DNA of 64,000 nt from Salinimicrobium sp035607535 (GCF_035607535.1 NZ_JAYDZX010000002.1:62001-126000); one strand, 5' to 3'; numbered from the stretch's first letter, positions 53,361-61,731 are shown. Program-made: numbers and translations. Notes: generated by a model not told the origin, from the sequence alone.

Positions 53361-53418
53361 GTTTCTTTTTGTTGCTCCCCAAAAAGGGGAAAATTAAAAG
53401 GCATTTTTTTGGACCTCC

Positions 53419-54171
53419 TTATGCTCCTACTTCTTCCTTGATCCAGTCATATCCTTTTTCTTCCAACTCATAAGCCAGTTCTTTCCCTCCCGACTTAACA
53501 ATCTTCCCGTCCAGCATCACATGTACAAAATCCGGAATGATGTAATCCAGAAGTCTCTGGTAGTGAGTGATCACCAAAGTTGCATTGTCTGGCTTTTTAA
53601 GTTTGTTCACCCCGTTGGCCACAATGCGAAGAGCATCAATATCCAAACCTGAATCGGTCTCATCAAGAATAGCCAGTTTAGGTTCCAGCATCGCCATTTG
53701 GAAAATCTCATTTCTCTTCTTTTCTCCTCCTGAAAAACCTTCATTCAGGGAACGGGAAAGGAATTTTCGGTCGATTTCCAACAGTTCCGACTTTTCCCGG
53801 ATCATCTTCAGCATTTCATTGGCCGGCATATCTTCCATGCCTTTGGCTTTCCTGTTTGCATTGATCACAGTACGCATAAAGTTGGTCACAGTTACCCCCG
53901 GAATTTCCACAGGATATTGGAATGAAAGGAATACCCCTTTGTGTGCTCTTTCTTCAGCATCAAATTCAGTAAGTTCTTCTCCCTCAAAAACGATCTCTCC
54001 CCGGGTTACTTCATACTCTTCTTTTCCGGCAATAACAGAAGAAAGTGTACTCTTCCCCGATCCATTGGGTCCCATAATAGCATGTACTTCTCCGGCATTT
54101 ATTTCAAGATCGATACCCTTTAAAATTTTAAGGCCTTCAACTTTAGCGTGTAAATTCTTTATCTTTAGCAT
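53419..54171 (-). CDS. sufC: SufC ATPase of the SufBCD complex
   Basis: The 250-residue ABC-type ATPase powers cluster assembly on SufBD. Walker A is GPNGSGKSTL (35-44), the signature region SRSLNEGFSGGEKKR, Walker B LAILDETDSGLD, and the switch His in VITHYQRLL. Sequence and length are typical. It lies between the small lipoprotein gene (22-base gap) and sufD. Confidence 0.96.
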   Translation of the reverse strand: MLKIKNLHAKVEGLKILKGIDLEINAGEVHAIMGPNGSGKSTLSSVIAGKEEYEVTRGEIVFEGEELTEFDAEERAHKGVFLSFQYPVEIPGVTVTNFMRTVINANRKAKGMEDMPANEMLKMIREKSELLEIDRKFLSRSLNEGFSGGEKKRNEIFQMAMLEPKLAILDETDSGLDIDALRIVANGVNKLKKPDNATLVITHYQRLLDYIIPDFVHVMLDGKIVKSGGKELAYELEEKGYDWIKEEVGA

Positions 54172-54193
54172 AATTCCAATATTTCCTGAATTT

Positions 54194-54610
54194 TCAGGGT
54201 TTATTTATGTCTTTAGTAACTTTTGGAGCACTTAAAGAGTCTCCTTTTCTTTTGGGAATCTCGAGGATCTCCCTTATTTGTACAAGTTCATCCCAGCCGT
54301 TTTGTCCGGGGTTCTGTACCACTTTTGCTTTTACAGTAACTTCGACCATGTCAAATTCGTCTCTTTTCAAAGGCTCAACAGTATCGGCCAATCGCCGGCT
54401 AATCGAGTCGATCTGAACTCCATAGATGAAGTCTTTTCCCTTTAAAACTGCAGCATCTGCGAGAAAAATGAATTCCCCTTTGATGGTCGGGATGCTGTCT
54501 GTTGCCACTACAGCTTCAGGTTCAAACTCCTCGGTTGCCTGATCTTCGCCACAGCCGGACAACAGCAACGATATTACCAGTAAAGCAAAAGTTAAAATCT
54601 TCATATTCAC
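54194..54610 (-). CDS. Small lipoprotein inserted between sufB and sufC
   Basis: The 138-residue protein has lipobox SLLLSGC (Cys20) and a short soluble part with two likely beta strands, GEFIFLADAAVLKGKDFIYGV and FDMVEVTVKAKVV, resembling an OB-like fold. I do not recognise the family. Its start codon directly follows the sufB stop with no gap, so it is co-translated. A periplasmic or surface lipoprotein in a cytoplasmic Fe-S operon is unusual. Confidence 0.75.
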   Translation of the reverse strand: MNMKILTFALLVISLLLSGCGEDQATEEFEPEAVVATDSIPTIKGEFIFLADAAVLKGKDFIYGVQIDSISRRLADTVEPLKRDEFDMVEVTVKAKVVQNPGQNGWDELVQIREILEIPKRKGDSLSAPKVTKDINKP

Positions 54611-56056
54611 TTATCCTACAGATCCTTCCAGGGAAATTTCAAGTAGTTTTTGAGCTTCCACTGCAAATTCCATTGGCAATTTGTTCAATACCTCTTTACT
54701 AAAACCATTAACAATAAGAGCAATAGCTTTTTCAGTGTCAATTCCTCGCTGGTTACAGTAAAAGATCTGGTCTTCCCCAATCTTACTTGTTGTTGCCTCG
54801 TGCTCAACTTTTGCAGTCTTGTTCTTGGTTTCTATGTAAGGGAAGGTATGTGCCCCGCATTTGTTACCCATTAACAGGGAATCACACTGGGAAAAATTCC
54901 GTGCATTTTCGGCTTTGCTGTTGATCTGTACCAGTCCGCGATAACTGTTCTGGCTCCGACCTGCAGAGATACCTTTTGATATGATCGTACTTTTGGTGTT
55001 TTTTCCAATGTGGATCATCTTGGTTCCGGTATCTGCCTGCTGAAAATCGTTGGTTACGGCGATAGAATAAAATTCTCCTACAGAGTTGTCTCCTTTCAGG
55101 ATACAGCTGGGGTACTTCCAGGTCACAGCCGAACCAGTCTCTACCTGTGTCCAGCTAATTTTGGCGTTCTTCTCACAAATTCCGCGTTTGGTCACGAAAT
55201 TGTAAACTCCACCTTTTCCTTCTTTATCACCGGGATACCAGTTCTGAACAGTAGAATATTTAATTTCGGCGTCGTCAAGAGCAATTAGCTCCACAACAGC
55301 TGCGTGTAGCTGATTCTCATCTCTGGATGGTGCCGTACAACCTTCAAGGTAACTTACGTAACTGCCTTCGTCGGCTACCACCAAAGTTCTCTCAAACTGA
55401 CCTGTTCCTGCCTGATTAATTCTGAAGTAAGTCGACAGCTCCATTGGGCATCGCACTCCCTTCGGAATATAGCAGAAGGAACCATCGCTAAATACTGCTG
55501 AATTTAAAGCAGCATAAAAATTATCTTTTTGAGGCACTACAGTACCCAAATATTTTTTTACCAGCTCCGGGTGCTCCTGAATTGCTTCACTAATCGAGCA
55601 AAAAATAATGCCTTTTTCAGCCAGAGTCTTTTTAAAAGTAGTGGTTACAGAAACTGAATCCATTACCACATCAACGGCAACACCTGCAAGCTTTTTCTGC
55701 TCGTCTAGTGAAATGCCGAGTCTCTTGAAAGTATCCAGTAGCTCTGGATCGACCTCATCAAGGCTTTCGTATTTTGGCTTTTTTGAAGGGGCAGAATAAT
55801 AGGAAATATTCTGAAAGTCGGGTTTTTCATAATGAACATTAGCCCATTCGGGTTCGATCATTTCCTGCCATGCTCTAAAAGCTTCAAGCCGCCAGTTGGT
55901 CATCCACTCCGGCTCGTTCTTCTTTTGGGAGATCGCCCTTACAATATCCTCATTAAGCCCCACAGGAAAAGTATCAGATTCAATATCGGTATAGAATCCA
56001 TACTTATACTCTTTTGTGTCGAGCTCTTTCTTTAAATCATCTTCTGTATATGCCAT
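54611..56056 (-). CDS. sufB: SufB subunit of the SufBCD Fe-S scaffold
   Basis: The 481-residue protein is a full-length SufB. FCYIPKGVRCPMELSTYFRINQAGTGQFERT is read in the middle (described in parts here), followed by VSYLEGCTAPSRDENQLHAAVVEL and the C-terminal EHEATTSKIGEDQIFYCNQRGI. These carry the conserved Cys and Glu of the sulfur and cluster path. It follows the four-helix-bundle gene after 37 bases of AT-rich repeat-like spacer. Confidence 0.96.
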   Translation of the reverse strand: MAYTEDDLKKELDTKEYKYGFYTDIESDTFPVGLNEDIVRAISQKKNEPEWMTNWRLEAFRAWQEMIEPEWANVHYEKPDFQNISYYSAPSKKPKYESLDEVDPELLDTFKRLGISLDEQKKLAGVAVDVVMDSVSVTTTFKKTLAEKGIIFCSISEAIQEHPELVKKYLGTVVPQKDNFYAALNSAVFSDGSFCYIPKGVRCPMELSTYFRINQAGTGQFERTLVVADEGSYVSYLEGCTAPSRDENQLHAAVVELIALDDAEIKYSTVQNWYPGDKEGKGGVYNFVTKRGICEKNAKISWTQVETGSAVTWKYPSCILKGDNSVGEFYSIAVTNDFQQADTGTKMIHIGKNTKSTIISKGISAGRSQNSYRGLVQINSKAENARNFSQCDSLLMGNKCGAHTFPYIETKNKTAKVEHEATTSKIGEDQIFYCNQRGIDTEKAIALIVNGFSKEVLNKLPMEFAVEAQKLLEISLEGSVG

Positions 56057-56062
56057 CTTTTT

Positions 56063-56520
56063 TAATTCAAAATTTAAGGTTCAAGATTCAAAATTATTTG
56101 AACTTGCTGCCTTTAAAATCACTTTGCTGAAGGTATGTGCGAAATCCTCCAATTTGCTTGCCAAGAGTAGTTAATTTTTCATGCTGGATGTCAAATTCCT
56201 CTTTTGAAATATAATTTCTATCCAGCACTCTGTATAGCTGCGATCTTGTTTCGCCACAAGAAGCCTTGACTATAGAAAGAAATTGTGCAAATTCCTTGTT
56301 CCCATTCCTTTCAAAACCTTCGGCTATGTTGTCCATTATTGAACCTGAGGAGCCGTTAAGCTGATCATAAAGCCGGAAATCGGTCTTCAAATTACTTTTC
56401 TCTCTTATCAAAAACACTTCCTGACAGATTTCTCTAGCGAGCTTCCAAATTTCTAAATCTTCAAACTTTTTAATGCTACTCATTTAAATCCGGAATTTTG
56501 AATTCGGAATCTTGAATTCC
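56063..56520. repeat. Imperfect inverted-repeat spacers flanking the four-helix gene
   Basis: On the left, 56068-56098 contains TTCAAAATTT then GTTCAAGATTCAAAATT. On the right, 56483-56520 read in reverse gives AATTCAAGATTC followed by GAATTCAAAATTCC. The shared TTCAAGATTC and TTCAAAATT words are in opposite orientation on the two sides of the gene, consistent with an inserted cassette. Confidence 0.5.
56094..56483 (-). CDS. Four-helix-bundle protein, 23S rRNA intervening-sequence (S23) family
   Basis: The 129-residue protein starts IKKFEDLEIWKLAREICQEVF and contains LRLYDQLNGSSGSIMDNIAEGFER, with DNIAEGFER the signature of the S23/IVP four-helix-bundle family (related to Avd). Members occur inside 23S rRNA spacers or as scattered single genes in Bacteroidota; their function is unknown. 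This one splits sufA from sufB and is bordered by inverted AT-rich spacers, suggesting insertion. Confidence 0.88.
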   Translation of the reverse strand: MSSIKKFEDLEIWKLAREICQEVFLIREKSNLKTDFRLYDQLNGSSGSIMDNIAEGFERNGNKEFAQFLSIVKASCGETRSQLYRVLDRNYISKEEFDIQHEKLTTLGKQIGGFRTYLQQSDFKGSKFK

Positions 56521-56526
56521 TCTTCT

Positions 56527-56856
56527 CTATAGAGAAAAGGACTCTCCGCATCCACAGGTTCTTTGGGCATTGGGATTGTTGAAAACGAAACCTTTGCCGT
56601 TCAAGCCTCCCGAGTATTCCAGAATGGTTCCTGCCAGGTATAGCACGCTCTTTTTGTCTACGACAATCTTCACGTCATTATCTTCAAAAAGGCGATCCCC
56701 TTCAGCCTGTGAGTTGTCAAATTTCAACTCATACGAGAGTCCTGAACAACCACCGCTCTTCACGCCTACGCGAACAAAGTCCCTTGTTGCATCAAAACCA
56801 TCGTCCTGCATGAGGGCCGCAATCCTCTTTTTGGCGCTTTCACTTACCTTTATCAT
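56527..56856 (-). CDS. sufA: A-type Fe-S carrier (SufA/IscA family)
   Basis: The 109-residue protein has the three conserved Cys of A-type carriers: SGGCSGLSYEL and, near the end, CGCGESF. It receives clusters from the SufBCD scaffold and delivers them to target proteins. It is the first gene of the suf operon, with a -7 element and palindrome just upstream. Confidence 0.93.
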   Translation of the reverse strand: MIKVSESAKKRIAALMQDDGFDATRDFVRVGVKSGGCSGLSYELKFDNSQAEGDRLFEDNDVKIVVDKKSVLYLAGTILEYSGGLNGKGFVFNNPNAQRTCGCGESFSL

Positions 56857-56886
56857 TGCTTATAAAGATTAATTCTAAATTAAGTG

Positions 56887-56928
56887 CAAATATAATACAA
56901 ACAATAGGTTTAACCATGGTAAAACCTA
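56887..56928 (-). promoter_or_regulatory. suf operon promoter with 24-bp near-palindromic operator candidate
   Basis: On the minus strand TATATTTG (56894-56887) matches the -7 element, 30 bases before the sufA ATG. Upstream, the half-sites TAGGTTTAACCA (56905-56916) and TGGTAAAACCTA (56917-56928) form a 24-bp palindrome with one mismatched pair. The palindrome covers the -33 region, where a bound regulator would block or replace RNA polymerase contacts. Confidence 0.6.
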
Positions 56929-57099
56929 TCAGAAAAAAGAATTAGCGCATTAGCTTCCGCTATTTGGCTTTCACCCCGGAATCCCGAAGGTTTACAGCCT
57001 AAGTGTCTAATTGTCAGTTTTTAGCCGGAATCGATTATTTCCTCACCTCACAAAAATGGGATTTTGCCGGCTTCTTTCTTTTAATGAACTAATTAGCCT

Positions 57100-57107
57100 T
57101 AATTTTG
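57100..57107 (+). promoter_or_regulatory. thiL -7 element
   Basis: TAATTTTG exactly matches TAnnTTTG, 22 bases before the thiL ATG. The rest of the 273-base gap between sufA and thiL holds the suf promoter and no ORF. A CAAAAATGGGATTTTG motif at 57051-57066 resembles the palindromes at 6756 and 48162. Confidence 0.5.
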
Positions 57108-57129
57108 CAAAAAATTATCCACTAACATT

Positions 57130-58182
57130 ATGTTTGAAAACAGTCGGGAAAGCAGAACAGACCTTTCAGAATTAGGAGAATTTGGATTGATAGATCATCT
57201 GACCAAAAATTTCGCTATCACCCCCGAAAATACCTTGAAAGGTATTGGTGATGATGCGGCAGTACTTGATTTCAAAGGGGAGAAGGTGGTGATCACTACA
57301 GATCTACTTGTCGAAGGCGTTCATTTCGATCTATCGTATATGCCTCTTAAGCATTTAGGTTATAAAGCTGTTATGGTGAACCTTTCCGATGTTTTTGCAA
57401 TGAATGCCAAAGCCACGCAGATCACGGTTTCTGTTGCAGTTTCAAACAGGTTTCCTCTGGAAGCTCTGGAAGAGTTGTATTCCGGAATTGAGCTGGCTGC
57501 AAAACTTTATAAAGTGGACGTAGTTGGAGGGGATACCTCTTCCTCGACTTCTGGAATGATCATAAGTATTACTGCTTTAGGGGCTGCAACAGAAGAAGAA
57601 GTAGTGTATCGAAGCGGAGCTAAACCAAATGATCTACTGGTAGTAACGGGGGATCTGGGAGCAGCCTACATGGGATTGCAGGTTCTGGAAAGGGAAAAGC
57701 AGGTATTCAAAGTAAATCCCAATTCCCAGCCAGATCTGGATCAGTATACCTATCTCATTGAAAGGCAATTAAAACCTGAAGCGAGGAAAGATATTCCGCC
57801 GCTCTTCAAAGCTTTGGACGTGAAGCCCACATCTATGATCGATATAAGCGACGGACTTTCCTCTGAAACCATACATCTTTGTAAGAACTCTAAGACGGGA
57901 GTAAATCTTTTTGAGGAGAAAATTCCGCTGGATCCTGCTGTAATATCAGTATGTGAGGAATTTGAGCTGGATAGTACTACAATCGCGCTAAGCGGCGGAG
58001 AAGATTATGAGCTCCTCTTTACAATTGATCAAAAAGATTACGACAAGATAAAAGGAAATCCCAATTTTACGGTGATTGGGCATATGACGGAAGAAAGCGA
58101 GGGCATGCACCTGGTCACCAGAGCCAATCAGAAGATCGAATTGATCGCCCGTGGCTGGAACGCCATGAAAAAAGAAGATTAA
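57130..58182 (+). CDS. thiL: Thiamine-monophosphate kinase
   Basis: ThiL makes thiamine diphosphate from the monophosphate. The 350-residue protein has the PurM-like fold with IGDDAAVLDFKGEKVVITTDLLVEGVHFDL (read in parts), MVNLSDVFAMNA, GGDTSSS, TGDLGAAYMGLQ and the C-terminal LSGGEDYELLF. All Mg and ATP-binding Asp positions are present. The gene stands alone with its own promoter; its 3' end overlaps the small convergent gene by 4 bases. Confidence 0.95.
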   Translation: MFENSRESRTDLSELGEFGLIDHLTKNFAITPENTLKGIGDDAAVLDFKGEKVVITTDLLVEGVHFDLSYMPLKHLGYKAVMVNLSDVFAMNAKATQITVSVAVSNRFPLEALEELYSGIELAAKLYKVDVVGGDTSSSTSGMIISITALGAATEEEVVYRSGAKPNDLLVVTGDLGAAYMGLQVLEREKQVFKVNPNSQPDLDQYTYLIERQLKPEARKDIPPLFKALDVKPTSMIDISDGLSSETIHLCKNSKTGVNLFEEKIPLDPAVISVCEEFELDSTTIALSGGEDYELLFTIDQKDYDKIKGNPNFTVIGHMTEESEGMHLVTRANQKIELIARGWNAMKKED

Positions 58183-58448
58183 GAGGCTTTCGAAAATCTT
58201 TTCGAGGAAAAGAGCTTTTTGGCGCACCTGCGCTGGTGTATCTTTGCTATGTACGCATTTGTTTCCCGAAATTTAGGGGTGAGCTTTGCCAGAAAACCTT
58301 GAGCAGTGTCTGTCATTTCTTCTCCGCAGCGGGTGCATTTATACTCTTTAATGTGGTCTGTGATCTTTTGGGACACGGTGAAGCGGTGATCGAAGATCGC
58401 ACAGATCCAGGCTTTTGGAGAAAACAAAAGGGGCATTTTATTTTCCAT
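58179..58448 (-). CDS. Small CxxC protein, conserved-hypothetical type
   Basis: The 89-residue protein has a hydrophobic-basic N-terminus (LLFSPKAWICAIFDHRFTVSQK) and YKCTRCGEEMTDT, a CxxC zinc-ribbon half. The C-terminus is basic (HQRRCAKKLFSSKRFSK). The layout resembles a small conserved Flavobacteriaceae protein of unknown function. Coding potential is supported by the sensible Cys and charged pattern and by the short 4-base convergent overlap with thiL. Confidence 0.6.
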   Translation of the reverse strand: MENKMPLLFSPKAWICAIFDHRFTVSQKITDHIKEYKCTRCGEEMTDTAQGFLAKLTPKFRETNAYIAKIHQRRCAKKLFSSKRFSKAS

Positions 58449-58517
58449 TTTCGAAGAGTTTGAGTAGGGTTATAAGGTGGAAACTACAAAAATTTTTATA
58501 AAATCAGATAAAACACA

Positions 58518-59291
58518 TTATTTTTTCGACGAAATACACAATTTTATAAACTGAACTTTGTTTTCGATGTAGGAAAGATGTCCTCCTGAAAAGCTGATAA
58601 AGCCGCATCCCGACTCTTCTGCCAACTGCTTAAGCTCCTTAATATTAACTAATGGGTCTTGCCTGCCTGCAACAAGAATTTTATTTCCGGAAAAACTTTT
58701 CAGGACTTCAGTTTTATTTGTACGAATTTTCATACCTTCTAGCGCGGCGGTAATTCCTCTGGTCGGGAATTTGAGGGCTCTCTCTTTCAGGATTTCAATT
58801 TCTTCGGAAAATTTCCCTGTGTTCTTGGGGGAGAGCAGGTTGTTGATTGCCATAGTAACATAAGCAGGTTTGTTTCTCTTTACCAGTTCTACAGATCTGT
58901 CCCGGATTTCTTTTTTCTCTTCAGAGTCGGCCTGAGGAGTGGAATTAAGCAACATGAAATCCTGCAGCATCCCGGGATGTTTTTCCAGAAAGGCAAGGCC
59001 TACATAGCCGCCCATAGAATGACCAATGAAATTGGCCTTTTTGACCCCTGTAGTCTTCATTACTTCAAGTACAACTTCAGCCATTAGATCCATGCTATGG
59101 ATTTCATCAAGACATCCCGACCTGCCATGCCCCGGCAGATCTACGGTGATGATTTTTCCATAGCGGGAAAATTCCGGAAGGAACTCTTCCCATATTTCAG
59201 AAGATTCCAGGAACCCGTGAAGCATTACCGTTGCCTCTCCCTCTCCGGCTATGGAGTAATGAATTTCGGCTCCCTGGAAATTAATTTTCAT
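58518..59291 (-). CDS. Alpha/beta hydrolase
   Basis: I start at MKINFQGAEIHYSIAGEGEA (59291); the upstream in-frame ATG at 59342 adds a poorly folded leader. The 257-residue protein has HGFLESSEIW (oxyanion), nucleophile Ser in FIGHSMGGYVG, catalytic Asp in AGRQDPLV and His in FSGGHLSYIE. It is a cytoplasmic esterase/lipase-like enzyme of the MhpC/PldB type. Substrate unknown. It stands alone between the small CxxC protein and aminopeptidase P. Confidence 0.85.
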   Translation of the reverse strand: MKINFQGAEIHYSIAGEGEATVMLHGFLESSEIWEEFLPEFSRYGKIITVDLPGHGRSGCLDEIHSMDLMAEVVLEVMKTTGVKKANFIGHSMGGYVGLAFLEKHPGMLQDFMLLNSTPQADSEEKKEIRDRSVELVKRNKPAYVTMAINNLLSPKNTGKFSEEIEILKERALKFPTRGITAALEGMKIRTNKTEVLKSFSGNKILVAGRQDPLVNIKELKQLAEESGCGFISFSGGHLSYIENKVQFIKLCISSKK

Positions 59292-59412
59292 TTTAGAAAA
59301 GCATTTGATTATGAACGGGGGTATGAATTGAAAAGGTGCCACGAATCCGCAAAATGACTGTGAATCCGTGGCTGTTGTATTACCTCAACAAAGAATCAAG
59401 GCTCAAGCTGTT

Positions 59413-59443
59413 CTATGAACTACTAACTATGAACCACTAACTA
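59413..59443. repeat. Two and a bit copies of a 14-bp tandem repeat at the 3' end of pepP
   Basis: CTATGAACTACTAA (59413-59426) and CTATGAACCACTAA (59427-59440) are adjacent and followed by CTA. The second copy overlaps the stop codon of the aminopeptidase gene. The composition recalls the heptamer array at 4252. Confidence 0.6.
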
Positions 59444-60729
59444 TTCATAATTTCCTCGATCTCATCGGCCTCAATAGGAATGTTTCGCATCAGGTTGAAT
59501 GGTTCTCCTTTTTCCTGGATCACCACGTCATCCTCAAGACGAATTCCAAAGCCTTCATCGGGGATATAAATTCCGGGTTCCACAGTGAAAACCATATTTG
59601 CCTGCATTGGCTCATAGAGGAGTCCGTAGTCATGAGTGTCCAGTCCAATGTTGTGGGAGGTTCCATGCATGAAATACTTTTTATACGCCGGCCATTCCGG
59701 ATTCTCATTCTGAACATCTGCTTTGTCAAGAAGGCCTAACCCAAGCAATTCTGAAGTCATCAATTTCCCCACTTCCTTATGGTACTCTTCCCACATTGTT
59801 CCGGGAACCAGCATTTTTGTTGCGTCTTCTTTTACCCGGTTCACAGCATTATAAACTTCCTTCTGTCTCTTCGTATATTTTCCTGAAACGGGAATTGTCC
59901 TGGAAAGGTCACTGGCATAATTTGCGTATTCTGCACCTGTATCCAAAAGGATCAACTCTCCTTCCTTGCATTGCTGATTGTTCTCTATGTAGTGTAGCAC
60001 ATTGGCATTATTTCCACTGGCAATAATTGGAGTATATGCAAAACCTTTTGAGCGGTTCCTTATCATCTCATGCCAGTATTCAGCTTCGATCTCATACTCC
60101 CAAACTCCCGGCTTCACGAATTTTAATACTCTTCGAAAGGCTTTTTCGGTAATGTCACATGCTTTTTGCATAAGATCGAGTTCGATAGGATCTTTTACCG
60201 AACGAAGGCGCTGCAGGATAGGGTTGCTTTTCGCCACTTTATGAGCGGGAAACTGCTGCTTGCACCACTTTATAAATCTTGCTTCCCGCGTTTCAGTCTC
60301 AACGTTGGCTCTGTAATGTTCATTGGTGTTGAAATAAACTGTATCGCATTGGGTCATAACCTCAAAGAATACCTTCTCAAAATCCTTTAGCCAGAACACA
60401 TTTTTGATACCCGAGACTTCAAAAGCCTTTTCTTTGGTAAGTTTTTCCCCTTCCCATACAGCTATGTGATCATTGGTTTCGGTAAGAAAAAGCATTTCCC
60501 TGTGCTTTTCTGAAGGAGCATCTGGAAATAAAACAAGTATGCTCTTATCTTGATCTACTCCGCTTAAATAAAAGAGATCACGAGCCTGCTGGAAGGGCAT
60601 GGTACTGTCGGCTCCTATAGGATAAATGTCATTGGAATTAAAAACGGCCAGGCTGTTTGGCTGCATTTTTTCGGTGAAATTCTTCCTGTTCTTTATGAAA
60701 AGATTTCGGTCTATTTGATGATATTTCAT
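59437..60729 (-). CDS. pepP: Xaa-Pro aminopeptidase (aminopeptidase P)
   Basis: The 430-residue enzyme removes N-terminal residues before proline. It has an N-terminal creatinase-like domain (about 1-165) and a pita-bread domain with the full metal set: LLDTGAEYANYASDLSRTIP (two Asp), MHGTSHNIGLDTHD (His), TVEPGIYIP (Glu) and GIRLEDDVVI (Glu). It is cytoplasmic, with no signal peptide. A -7 element (TAAATTTG on the minus strand, 60752-60759) lies 22 bases upstream of the start. Confidence 0.92.
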   Translation of the reverse strand: MKYHQIDRNLFIKNRKNFTEKMQPNSLAVFNSNDIYPIGADSTMPFQQARDLFYLSGVDQDKSILVLFPDAPSEKHREMLFLTETNDHIAVWEGEKLTKEKAFEVSGIKNVFWLKDFEKVFFEVMTQCDTVYFNTNEHYRANVETETREARFIKWCKQQFPAHKVAKSNPILQRLRSVKDPIELDLMQKACDITEKAFRRVLKFVKPGVWEYEIEAEYWHEMIRNRSKGFAYTPIIASGNNANVLHYIENNQQCKEGELILLDTGAEYANYASDLSRTIPVSGKYTKRQKEVYNAVNRVKEDATKMLVPGTMWEEYHKEVGKLMTSELLGLGLLDKADVQNENPEWPAYKKYFMHGTSHNIGLDTHDYGLLYEPMQANMVFTVEPGIYIPDEGFGIRLEDDVVIQEKGEPFNLMRNIPIEADEIEEIMNS

Positions 60730-60751
60730 GAGATTTATTTAGTGTGTGCCA

Positions 60752-60759
60752 CAAATTTA
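60752..60759 (-). promoter_or_regulatory. pepP -7 element
   Basis: Read on the minus strand, TAAATTTG matches TAnnTTTG exactly, with a leader of about 15 bases to the aminopeptidase start. The rest of the 285-base gap to sdhC holds no ORF, only a CAAAAATGGGGATTTTG motif (60888-60904) and the sdh promoter. Confidence 0.5.
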
Positions 60760-60953
60760 AAAAATTAAAAGGGAGGAGCCTTGAGAAGACCCGGGTAATA
60801 AACAGGGGGGTGGCAGGTCTCAAAAATCTTCAAAAATTCATTGTACAGGTCTTTGGGAAAGTTCCTTGTTCTCTTGTAATTACCTGTCAAAAATGGGGAT
60901 TTTGGATCTTCTTTAAACTTATTCTAAATAGAGATTAATTAAAGCAGCTTTAT

Positions 60954-60983
60954 TTGTTAATGAAATGAAAGGGCGTATTTTTG
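60954..60983 (+). promoter_or_regulatory. sdhCAB promoter
   Basis: TTG at 60954-60956, a 19-base spacer and TATTTTTG at 60976-60983 match the Bacteroidota consensus in full. The leader to the sdhC ATG is about 25 bases. Confidence 0.75.
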
Positions 60984-61014
60984 TTTCCACTTTATTAAAA
61001 CAATCATAAATTTT

Positions 61015-61728
61015 ATGGCAAAATCTGCGCTATTAAAGTCATCACTTGCGAAGAAGTACTGGATGGCTTTCACCGGCCTGTTTCTATGTTTATTCCTGGT
61101 GGGGCACCTGGCGGGTAACCTGCAGTTGTTGGCATCGGGAGTTGGTGCAAGAGATCAATTCAACGAATATGCTCTTTTCATGACCACAAATCCTATTGTT
61201 CGCGTATTGTCTATTGTTACTTTCGCCAGTATTCTCTTTCACGTGATCGATGGAATTATTCTTACTGTAAATAACAGGAAAGCCCGGCCAAAAGGATATG
61301 TAAGTTTCAAGCCCGCTACAAACTCCAAATGGTCTTCCAGGAACATGGGTATCCTTGGTACCGTGATCCTTGCGTTTATCGTTATCCACCTCATCAACTT
61401 TTGGGGGGAAATGAAGTTTGGCGGATTAGATGACACTGTTTATGAAACTGCCAATGGTGAGACTGTAAAAGATCTTTACACGCTCACAATAATGACTTTC
61501 CAGGATTCTGAAATGGGTCTCGTCTGGGCTATTATTTACCTCATAGCAATGATCGCTATAGGTTTTCACCTGTATCACGGCTTTGGAAGCGGATTCCAAT
61601 CTTTGGGAATCAACCATCCCAAGTACAACAACTTTGTTAGGAAGACCGGAGTGGCGTTTTCTATAATAGTGCCGCTATTATTCGCTATTATTCCGTTTTA
61701 CATCTATTTCGTACTCGAAAAAATTTAA
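61015..61728 (+). CDS. sdhC: Succinate dehydrogenase/fumarate reductase cytochrome b subunit
   Basis: The 237-residue membrane anchor has five hydrophobic segments and His residues in the right places for two hemes (VGHLAGNLQLL, ILFHVIDGIIL, VIHLINFW, GFHLYHGFGS), the single-subunit type B/Bacteroidota SdhC. It passes electrons to menaquinone. It is the first gene of sdhCAB, with a strong promoter, and sdhA follows 3 bases later. Confidence 0.93.
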   Translation: MAKSALLKSSLAKKYWMAFTGLFLCLFLVGHLAGNLQLLASGVGARDQFNEYALFMTTNPIVRVLSIVTFASILFHVIDGIILTVNNRKARPKGYVSFKPATNSKWSSRNMGILGTVILAFIVIHLINFWGEMKFGGLDDTVYETANGETVKDLYTLTIMTFQDSEMGLVWAIIYLIAMIAIGFHLYHGFGSGFQSLGINHPKYNNFVRKTGVAFSIIVPLLFAIIPFYIYFVLEKI

Positions 61729-61731
61729 GCT

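Noticed and set aside
53567..54235. A 222-codon plus-strand frame rich in Ser and Phe
   Set aside because: It is antisense to sufC, whose Walker and signature motifs are intact.
56940..57060. A structured RNA in the sufA to thiL gap, because of the GGAATCCCGAAGG-like stretch
   Set aside because: No consistent long stem or terminator could be drawn, and the region has no other support.
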